In this document: one piece after another, positions 1 to 6,019 of the stretch
Numbering within the stretch: the stretch's first letter is position 1
Layout: every line of letters starts with the position of its first letter
Assembly (NCBI GenBank): GCA_030452025.1
Contig: JAKDNC010000205.1
Coordinates: 1-6,585 of the forward strand
Length of the DNA stretch: 6,585 bases
Direction of reading: 5' to 3'
DNA from: Nocardioides sp.
GTDB lineage: Bacteria > Actinomycetota > Actinomycetes > Propionibacteriales > Nocardioidaceae
The notes under the pieces: generated by a model
The model's database searches: none
The model's input: only the letters and a program-made list of their open reading frames with translations
What the model was told of the DNA's origin: nothing
Program-made: the position numbers and the translations under genes

Positions 1-1585
1 GCGGCGAGGCCTCGAGGACCTCCAGGTCCGCCTCGGTCGAGTGCGGCACATAGCTGTTCCGCCCAGCGGTCCACTCGACGACGTACTCCTCACTGCCCAT
101 CGCGAAGGTGGTCCGCTGTGGTTGGGAGACGACGTTGCGCCAGCCGACCGGGATCCTCGACTGGACCCGACGTGAGGCCGCCACGTGCTCGGCCCGGAGC
201 ACCGCGGCCGCGAAGAGCGTCGCGGGATCCGGCTCGGCGGTCCCGGCCTGCAGGACGGCCGGCCGCCGGTCGAAGAAGTCGGTGCTGACCTCTTCGGCCA
301 GGAACGATTCGTTCATCAGCACGGCGACGAGCATGTCCCGGTTGGTCACGATCCCGTGCAGGTGCGCCTTGCGCAGGGCACCGGCCAGGATCCGGGCGGC
401 TTCGACCCGCGTGGGCGCCCAGGCGATGACCTTGGCCAGCATCGCGTCGTAGTGGGTGGAGACCTCGCTGCCGGTCTCGAAGCCGGAGTCGACGCGCACT
501 CCGGCTCGAGCCGATCGGTCGAAGGTGACCTGGCCCGGGATCTCGAACGTGGTCAGGGTCCCGCTCTGCGGCTGCCAGTCGTGGGCCGGGTCCTCGGCGT
601 AGAGCCGCACCTCGATGGCGTGCCCGAGAGGCTCCCGGGCAGGGCCGACGGGTCGGCCCTCGGCGACGGAAAGTTGCGCCTCGACCAGGTCGACGTCGAA
701 GACAGCCTCGGTGACCGGATGCTCGACCTGGAGGCGGGTGTTCATCTCGAGGAAGAAGAAGCGCTCCCGGTCGGGGTCGTAGAGGAACTCGACGGTGCCG
801 GCGCCCAGGTAGTCGATCGCAGAGGCGGCGTCGCGGGCGGCCTCGTGCATCTCGGTCACCACGGCGGGGTCGATGTCCGGCGCCGGTGCCTCCTCGACCA
901 CCTTCTGGTGGCGACGTTGGATGGAGCAGTCGCGCTCACCGAAGACGGTCACGTCGCCGAACCGGTCACCCACGACCTGGACCTCGACGTGGCGGCTGTG
1001 CGCGATGTAGGGCTCCACGAAGACGGTCCCGTCCCCGAAGGCCGACTCCGCCTCAGCCTTGGCCGTGGCGATCTCGCCGGGCAGGTCGGCCAGGCTGTGC
1101 ACGATCCGCATCCCGCGGCCGCCGCCTCCTGCGGATGCCTTGACCAGCAACGGGAGGTCCGCATCGGTGGCGGTCTCGACGGTGAGGTCTGGCAGCACCG
1201 GGACTCCGGCAGCAGACATCAGCTTCTTGGACTCGATCTTCGAGCCCATCGAGATGATCGACTCCGGTGCCGGACCGACCCAGGTCAGCCCGGCCTCGAT
1301 CACCTGTCGGGCGAAGTCGGCGTTCTCGGAGAGGAATCCGTAGCCGGGGTGGATCGCGTCCGCACCGGTGCGGCGTGCGGCCTCGAGGACCAGATCCGCA
1401 CGGAGATAGGTCTCGGCGGGTGTGTTGCCCGGCAGTCGCACGGCCGCGTCGGCCTCGTGGACGAACGGCAGACCGGCATCGGCGTCGGAGTGGATCGCCA
1501 CCGTCTCGATGCCGACTCTGCGGGCGGTGGTGAAGATGCGCCGGGCGATCTCGCCGCGGTTGGCAACAAGGACTCTGGAGATCAC
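1..1585 (-). CDS. Acyl-CoA carboxylase alpha subunit (biotin carboxylase), C-terminus cut by window edge
   Basis: ATP-dependent carboxylation of biotin, the first half-reaction of an acyl-CoA carboxylase; cytoplasmic, partner of the beta subunit encoded just upstream. I translated the minus strand by hand: 528 residues are visible without a stop or frameshift, running off base 1. It opens ISRVLVANRGEIARR and has HPGYGFLSEN (79-88), an ATP-site lysine K116 matching E. coli AccC, the glycine-rich ATP-grasp loop SAGGGGRGM (151-159), ERDCSIQRRHQK (217-228), and EMNTRLQVEHPVTE (280-293) with E280, N282, R284 and E288 as metal/ATP/catalytic residues. R364 in GVRVDS is the likely catalytic arginine. 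The biotin carboxylase core ends near residue 445; what follows is the start of the region linking to the biotin carrier domain. The biotinyl-lysine motif (usually MKM) is not in the window and should lie about 130 residues further left if the protein has the usual 650-680 residues. The start is GTG at 1585, directly before the conserved N-terminus, 5 bases after the beta stop. An AGGA 10 bases upstream is a weak ribosome site, so coupling to the previous gene is likely. Confidence 0.95.
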   Translation of the reverse strand, partial: MISRVLVANRGEIARRIFTTARRVGIETVAIHSDADAGLPFVHEADAAVRLPGNTPAETYLRADLVLEAARRTGADAIHPGYGFLSENADFARQVIEAGLTWVGPAPESIISMGSKIESKKLMSAAGVPVLPDLTVETATDADLPLLVKASAGGGGRGMRIVHSLADLPGEIATAKAEAESAFGDGTVFVEPYIAHSRHVEVQVVGDRFGDVTVFGERDCSIQRRHQKVVEEAPAPDIDPAVVTEMHEAARDAASAIDYLGAGTVEFLYDPDRERFFFLEMNTRLQVEHPVTEAVFDVDLVEAQLSVAEGRPVGPAREPLGHAIEVRLYAEDPAHDWQPQSGTLTTFEIPGQVTFDRSARAGVRVDSGFETGSEVSTHYDAMLAKVIAWAPTRVEAARILAGALRKAHLHGIVTNRDMLVAVLMNESFLAEEVSTDFFDRRPAVLQAGTAEPDPATLFAAAVLRAEHVAASRRVQSRIPVGWRNVVSQPQRTTFAMGSEEYVVEWTAGRNSYVPHSTEADLEVLEASP

Positions 1586-1590
1586 GAGGC
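1586..1590 (-). other. Five-base carboxylase beta-to-alpha intergenic gap
   Basis: These are the only intergenic bases in the window (GCCTC on the minus strand). They separate the TGA of the beta gene (1593-1591) from the GTG of the alpha gene (1585). No promoter or terminator can fit, so the two subunits must be made from one transcript. Confidence 0.85.
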
Positions 1591-3168
1591 TCACATCCTG
1601 AAGACGCCGAAGTTCATCGCGCCCTCGATCGGTTCGTTGTCGATGACGGACAGGCAGATGCCCAGGACGGTGCGGGTGTCGCGCGGGTCGATGACCCCGT
1701 CGTCGTAGACCATGCCGGACAGCATGTAGGGCAGGGACTGCTCCTCGATCATCTGCTCGACCATCTGCTTGGTGGGTGCGAACCCCTCGGCGTCGAAGGG
1801 CTGGCCTTTCCTCTCCGCGGACTCCCGCGCCACGATCTCCATGACGCCGGCCAGCTGTTGCGGTCCCATCACGGCCGATTTGGCGCTGGGCCAGGTGAAC
1901 AGGAACCGGGGGTCGTAGGCGCGCCCGTTCATGCCGTAGTTGCCGGCGCCGTACGACGCGCCCATGATCACCGTCAGGTGGGGCACGGACGAGTTGCTCA
2001 CTGCGTTCAACATCTGGGCGCCGTGCTTGATGATCCCGCCCTGCTCGTAGTCCTTGCCGACCATGTAGCCGGTGGTGTTGTGCAGGAAGAGCAGCGGCGT
2101 GTCCTTCTGGTTGGCCAGCTGGATGAACTGCGCTGCCTTCTGGGCCTCCTCGCTCATGAGGACGCCGCGGGCGTTGGCGAGGATGCCGATCTCGTGGCCG
2201 TGCAGCCGGGCCCAGCCGACGCAGAGAGAGGCCCCGTAGAGCGGCTTGAACTCGTCGAACGCCCGTTGCTCACCTGAATCGTCGGGACCGGTGCCGTCCA
2301 CGATCCGCAGGATCGCCTCGCGCGGGTCGAACGGCTCCTTGAGGTCCGTCGGGATCAGGTCGATGAGGTCATCGGGATCCAGGTCAGGCTCGGCATAGTC
2401 GGTGCGGACGGCCCGTCCGGCCTTGTGCCAGTTGAGACGGGCCATCACCCGGCGGGCGATCCGCAGCGCGTCGTGCTCGTTTTGGGCCAGGAAGTCGGAG
2501 GAGCCCGAGATCCGGGAGTGCATCTCCGCGCCGCCCAGGGACTCGTCGTCGGTCTCCTCACCGGTGGCCATCTTCACCAGCGGCGGACCGGCCAGGAAGA
2601 CCTTCGCCTGTTCCTTGACCATGATCACGTAGTCGCTCATCCCCGGGACGTAGGCGCCGCCCGCGGTGGAGTTGCCGAAGACCACCGACATCGTGGGAAT
2701 CTTGCGCGCCGAGGACCGGGTGAGATCACGGAATCCCCGGCCACCGGGGATGAAGATCTCCTTCTGGGTCGGCAGGTCGGCGCCGCCGGACTCGGTCAGG
2801 TTGATCGTCGGGAGGCTGTTCTTCGCCGCGATCTCCGCGGCCCGGAAGGACTTCTTGACCGACCAGGGGTTGAGCGCACCGCCCTTCACGGTCGGATCGT
2901 TGGCCACGATCATGCACTCCACGCCTTCCACGACGCCGACACCGGTGACCATGCTGGCCCCGACCTTGAAGTCGCTGCCCCAGCCGGCCAGCGGCATCAG
3001 CTCGAGGAACGCGGACCCCTCGTCGATGAGGAGCTCGATCCGTTCTCTCGCGGTCAGCTTGCCGCGCTCCTTGTGCCGGGCGATGTACTTGCCCCCGGCT
3101 TCGACAGCCTTGGTCTGCTCGGCGTGGAGATCCTCGATCTTCTCCAGCATCGCTTCGCGGCGGGTCAT
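1591..3168 (-). CDS. Acyl-CoA carboxylase beta subunit (carboxyltransferase), methylcrotonyl/geranyl-CoA type
   Basis: Transfers CO2 from carboxybiotin to an acyl-CoA; cytoplasmic complex with the alpha subunit downstream. The 525 residues are full length for the family (about 520-540). The N-domain holds KLTARERIELLID (37-49), ESGGADLPTQ (126-135), the oxyanion loop STAGGAYVPG (167-176), FLAGPPLVKMATGE (191-204) and GGAEMHSRISG (212-222). The C-domain holds NTTGYMVGKDYE (364-375), the second oxyanion loop GASYGAGNYGMNGRAY (403-418), WPSAKSAVMG (426-435) and DDGVIDPRDTR (489-499). The SYGAGNYGM and WP-x-A-x3-VMG blocks are those of methylcrotonyl-CoA and geranyl-CoA carboxylases rather than propionyl-CoA carboxylases. 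Residues 136-156 depart from the usual methylcrotonyl form (see findings). The ATG at 3168 overlaps the dehydrogenase stop as ATGA. The Shine-Dalgarno match is poor (TGGGG, 8 bases upstream), which suits translational coupling. M7 is a possible alternative start but has no better ribosome site. The substrate is unknown: a 3-methyl-branched or isoprenoid enoyl-CoA is the best inference, with leucine-derived methylcrotonyl-CoA the main alternative. Confidence 0.95.
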   Translation of the reverse strand: MTRREAMLEKIEDLHAEQTKAVEAGGKYIARHKERGKLTARERIELLIDEGSAFLELMPLAGWGSDFKVGASMVTGVGVVEGVECMIVANDPTVKGGALNPWSVKKSFRAAEIAAKNSLPTINLTESGGADLPTQKEIFIPGGRGFRDLTRSSARKIPTMSVVFGNSTAGGAYVPGMSDYVIMVKEQAKVFLAGPPLVKMATGEETDDESLGGAEMHSRISGSSDFLAQNEHDALRIARRVMARLNWHKAGRAVRTDYAEPDLDPDDLIDLIPTDLKEPFDPREAILRIVDGTGPDDSGEQRAFDEFKPLYGASLCVGWARLHGHEIGILANARGVLMSEEAQKAAQFIQLANQKDTPLLFLHNTTGYMVGKDYEQGGIIKHGAQMLNAVSNSSVPHLTVIMGASYGAGNYGMNGRAYDPRFLFTWPSAKSAVMGPQQLAGVMEIVARESAERKGQPFDAEGFAPTKQMVEQMIEEQSLPYMLSGMVYDDGVIDPRDTRTVLGICLSVIDNEPIEGAMNFGVFRM

Positions 3169-4304
3169 GAGGCATACCCCAGGAGACGGGCCGCGAGGTC
3201 GGTGAGCACTTCGGTGGCTCCACCGCCGATCCCGAGGATGCGGGCGTCGCGGTAGTGCCGCTCCACTTCGGTTCCGTGCATGTATCCGGCTCCTCCAAAG
3301 ATCTGCACTGCCTGGTGGCAGACGTGTTCGGCAGTCTCGACGGCGGTCTGCTTGGCCAGGCAGGCGTCCGCGATGACGTTCTCCCCCGCGACGTGACGGG
3401 CGGCGACGGCGTGGGTGTAGGTCCGGGCGACCTCGACCTGACGGTGCATCTCAACCAGCTTGTGAGCGATGACCTGCCGGTCGGCGAGCGGGCGACCGAA
3501 GGTCTGGCGCTCCTTGGCGTACGACGCGGCGAGGGCCAGCGCCCGGGCGGCAATGCCATAGCCGTGGACGGCCAGAGCCAGCCGCTCCACGACGAACTGC
3601 TCGGCGATCTGGTAGAAGCCCGAGTTCACCGCGCCCACGATGTTCGCAGCCGGGACACGCACGTCGGTGAAGGAGAGCTCGGCGGTGTCGGAGCAGTGCC
3701 AGCCCATCTTCCGCAACGACCGGTCAACGGTGAAGCCGGGTGTGTCCGTCTCGATGACGAGCAGGGAGACACCCGCATGCCCCTCGTCTCCGGTCCGGAC
3801 CGCCGTGGTCACGAAGTCCGCGCGGACTCCGGAGGTGATGAACGTCTTGGCCCCCTTGACGACGTACTCGTCGCCCTCCCGGTCCGCGCGGGTGGTGATC
3901 CTCGCGACGTCGGACCCGCCACCGGGCTCGGTGATCGCGAGGGACCCGATCAGCTCCCCGGCCAGGGTCGGCCGGACGAACCGGTCGATCAGATCGGGCG
4001 AGCCGTTGGCAGCCAGGTGGGGAAGGGCAATGCCGCTCGTGAAGAGCCCGGCCATGAGCCCGCTGGACGCCCCCTCCTCGAACATCGCCTCCTGCAGCGC
4101 CAGCGAGTCGAGCAGGTCACCGCCCTCGCCACCGACGGACTCGGGGAACGAGACGCCGAGGAAGCCCTGCTTCGCTGCGGCGAGGTGGAGGGAGCGCGGG
4201 ATGTTCCCCGTGTCCTCCCACTCCTGCAGGTGCGGGGCGACCTCGCGCCTCACGAACTCACGGGCGGACTCGCTCAGCGCGGCTCTCATCTCTTCCGGGT
4301 TCAC
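3165..4304 (-). CDS. Acyl-CoA dehydrogenase, isovaleryl-CoA-dehydrogenase-like active site
   Basis: FAD-dependent alpha,beta-dehydrogenation of an acyl-CoA, presumably making the enoyl-CoA used by the carboxylase that follows. The 379 residues are normal for the family and carry all three domains: N-terminal helices (about 1-115), middle beta domain (about 118-220) with the FAD/substrate signature LAITEPGGGSD (122-132), and C-terminal helices (about 226-376) with RQTFGRPL (266-273) and QIFGGAGYMHGTE (334-346). The catalytic base is not in the medium-chain position: IGGGATEV (359-366) has G361 where medium-chain enzymes have Glu. E240 in VERLALA instead matches the base of isovaleryl-CoA and long-chain dehydrogenases, which suits a branched substrate. 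I chose GTG at 4304 because it overlaps the AtuA stop as GTGA and has a strong AGGAGG 7 bases upstream. An in-frame ATG at 4346 would add 14 poorly conserved residues (GPVADGQRRGGAA). The C-terminus overlaps the carboxyltransferase start by 4 bases. A citronellyl-CoA dehydrogenase (AtuD-like) role is possible but unproven. Confidence 0.93.
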   Translation of the reverse strand: MNPEEMRAALSESAREFVRREVAPHLQEWEDTGNIPRSLHLAAAKQGFLGVSFPESVGGEGGDLLDSLALQEAMFEEGASSGLMAGLFTSGIALPHLAANGSPDLIDRFVRPTLAGELIGSLAITEPGGGSDVARITTRADREGDEYVVKGAKTFITSGVRADFVTTAVRTGDEGHAGVSLLVIETDTPGFTVDRSLRKMGWHCSDTAELSFTDVRVPAANIVGAVNSGFYQIAEQFVVERLALAVHGYGIAARALALAASYAKERQTFGRPLADRQVIAHKLVEMHRQVEVARTYTHAVAARHVAGENVIADACLAKQTAVETAEHVCHQAVQIFGGAGYMHGTEVERHYRDARILGIGGGATEVLTDLAARLLGYAS

Positions 4305-6019
4305 AGCAGCCCCTCCTCGACGTTGACCATCCGCGACCGGACCCATTCACCAAGTCCCTTCGCCTGCGGGTCGAACCGGGTCGAGGAGGCGACGCCGTCC
4401 CCGAGGAGACCGTGGATCAGCACGTTCACCGCGCCCAGGTTCGGCAGTGGGTAGACCTCGACATCGAGGTCCTCCGCCTCCGGGACCAGCTCGCGCACCC
4501 GGTCCGGGGTGATCAGCTTGGTCAGCCAGGTGACCCGGGCCTCGCGTTTCCCGGGATCCTCGTGGGTCACCCACAGCCCGAGGTTCGCGTCGCCGCCCTT
4601 GTCGCCCGAGCGGGCATGGACGAAGGTGCCCAGCGGCATCCGCCGGGTGAGGTTGTCGGGCGGTGCTGGGAACGGCGAAGGTCGCTGGCCCTTGGTCTCG
4701 TCCACCCGCTGCCGATTTTGTGGATCCGCGACGACCTCACGCGTTCCGTCGGCGTGGACCACCGTGTGGGCGACCTGTCCGCGGTCGACGTACGCCGGAC
4801 GGTAGACGCCGAACGGCGTCGGGGCCGGCGGCGGCCCGGTCATCGTGAAGCCCGGGTACGACGACAGTGCGAGCTGAACGGCCGCCGAGCTGAACGGCTT
4901 TCCCACCGGTCCCGCGTCGGGATCCTTGACCGTGCAGCGGAGCAGGCACGACGCGGCTTCCTCGGTGTCGGCGTCGGGATGGGGCACCGACGTGCGGGAC
5001 CAGACAACCTCCGCCGGCGGGTTGCCGGACAGGGCCGTGGTCATCTGCAGATGCACCCAGTCGGCCTTGGCATCGATGTCGAGGCCGGTCAGGACGAACT
5101 CGACGGTGTTGCGGAAGCCACCGATCTCGTTGAGACAGACCTTCAGCTCCTCCGGGGGCGCCTCGCCGCGGACGCCGTCGACAGCAACCCGGTCCTGCCC
5201 CTGCTCGGTCAGCTCGATCGAGTCGAGGAGCGTGGTGACGTCGGGTCCGAGGTAGCGAGTGGACTGGATCTCGTAGACCAGCTGGGCGGTGACGGTGTCG
5301 ACGGTGACCGCGCCCCCCGTGTCGTCGTGCTTGGTGATGACGCTGGACCCGTCCTCGGCCACCTCGGCGATCGGGAATCCGATCGGCGCCCCGTTGTGTC
5401 GGAGACTCCGGAAGCCGGAGAAGTTCCCGCCGCAGGCCTGGGGTCCGCACTCGATGATGTGGCCGGCCACGACAGCGCCGGCCAGCTCGTCGTAGGACGT
5501 TTCGTCCCAGCCGAAGCGGGAGATCGCCGGCCCGACGACGAGCGAGGCGTCGGTGACCCGACCGGTGACCACGATGTCGGCGCCTGCATCGAGAGCCCGG
5601 GCGATCCCGAAGCCCCCGAGGTAGGCGTTGGCGGTCAGCGCGCCCGGCCACAGGTCGAGGCCGCGGACGTCGTCGCCCTCGACGTGAGCGATCGACGGGG
5701 AGAGCCCCAGGCCGGTGGCGACCTCGCGGAGCCGGTCGGCCAGGCCGGCAGGGTTGAGGCCACCGGCGTTGGAGACGACCTTCACGCCTTGATCCAGGAC
5801 CAGCCCGAGGCAGTCCTCGAGCTGACGGACGAAGGTCCGCGCGTAGCCCAGCGAGGTGTCCTTCATGGTGTCCTTGCCAAGAATCAGCATCGTCAGCTCG
5901 GCGAGGTAGTCGCCGGTCAGGTAGTCCAGTTCGCCTCCCTCGAGCATCTCGCGCATCGCGGAGATGCGGTCACCGTAGAAACCGGAGCAGTTCCCGATCC
6001 TGATCGCTTCCCGCCTCAT
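4301..6019 (-). CDS. AtuA-family (acyclic terpene utilization, DUF1446) protein, N- and C-terminal domains fused
   Basis: The family is named for Pseudomonas AtuA, whose gene lies in the citronellol/geraniol degradation cluster; to my knowledge no biochemical reaction has been assigned. The 572-residue protein, probably cytoplasmic (no signal peptide or membrane segment), has a large N-terminal domain (about 5-425) with RIGNCSGFYGDR (7-18), DYLTGDYLAELTM (32-44), NAGGLNP (84-90), TGRVTDASL (152-160) and IIECGPQACGGNFSGF (188-203). A linker rich in proline and charge follows (about 430-458). A small C-terminal domain of about 110 residues begins MPLGTFVHARSGDKGGDAN (461-479) and includes NLGAVNVLIHGLLG (527-540). 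In some genomes the C-terminal part is a separate protein; here both are on one chain. The open frame reaches 6508, but I place the start at ATG 6019: it overlaps the TIGR03084 stop as ATGA, has GGAAGG 7 bases upstream, and sits immediately before the first conserved block. The stop overlaps the dehydrogenase GTG. Its place beside a dehydrogenase and carboxylase implies a role in the same CoA pathway, possibly on a carboxylated or hydroxylated intermediate (inference). Confidence 0.93.
   Translation of the reverse strand: MRREAIRIGNCSGFYGDRISAMREMLEGGELDYLTGDYLAELTMLILGKDTMKDTSLGYARTFVRQLEDCLGLVLDQGVKVVSNAGGLNPAGLADRLREVATGLGLSPSIAHVEGDDVRGLDLWPGALTANAYLGGFGIARALDAGADIVVTGRVTDASLVVGPAISRFGWDETSYDELAGAVVAGHIIECGPQACGGNFSGFRSLRHNGAPIGFPIAEVAEDGSSVITKHDDTGGAVTVDTVTAQLVYEIQSTRYLGPDVTTLLDSIELTEQGQDRVAVDGVRGEAPPEELKVCLNEIGGFRNTVEFVLTGLDIDAKADWVHLQMTTALSGNPPAEVVWSRTSVPHPDADTEEAASCLLRCTVKDPDAGPVGKPFSSAAVQLALSSYPGFTMTGPPPAPTPFGVYRPAYVDRGQVAHTVVHADGTREVVADPQNRQRVDETKGQRPSPFPAPPDNLTRRMPLGTFVHARSGDKGGDANLGLWVTHEDPGKREARVTWLTKLITPDRVRELVPEAEDLDVEVYPLPNLGAVNVLIHGLLGDGVASSTRFDPQAKGLGEWVRSRMVNVEEGLL
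4310..4318 (-). promoter_or_regulatory. Ribosome binding site of the acyl-CoA dehydrogenase gene
   Basis: On the minus strand this reads GAGGAGGGG and contains a complete AGGAGG (4317-4312), 7 bases before the GTG at 4304. It is built into the final codons of the AtuA-family gene (VEEGLL). It is the best ribosome site in the window and supports the GTG start over the upstream ATG at 4346. Confidence 0.8.

Noticed and set aside
185..1708. 507-residue plus-strand open frame
   Set aside because: It is antisense to the biotin carboxylase gene, whose conserved motifs are continuous on the minus strand. The plus-strand product is rich in Gly, Asp, Arg and Val with no family motif, as expected of a GC-rich shadow frame.
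2425..3255. 276-residue plus-strand open frame
   Set aside because: It is antisense to the carboxyltransferase gene, without motifs or a convincing ribosome site.
1591..4304. Simple assignment of the dehydrogenase and carboxylase as the leucine-degradation enzymes
   Set aside because: Not excluded, but the AtuA-family and TIGR03084 genes are not part of the usual leucine cluster and the beta subunit departs from the methylcrotonyl pattern in its N-domain. I therefore did not use leucine-pathway gene names.
4305..4346. ATG start 14 codons upstream for the dehydrogenase
   Set aside because: The added residues do not look like family sequence, and the GTG at 4304 has an AGGAGG site at ideal distance plus a GTGA overlap.
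3255..4454. 399-residue plus-strand open frame
   Set aside because: It is antisense to the acyl-CoA dehydrogenase and the end of the AtuA-family gene. It shows no recognisable motif and its composition is that of a mirror frame in high-GC DNA.
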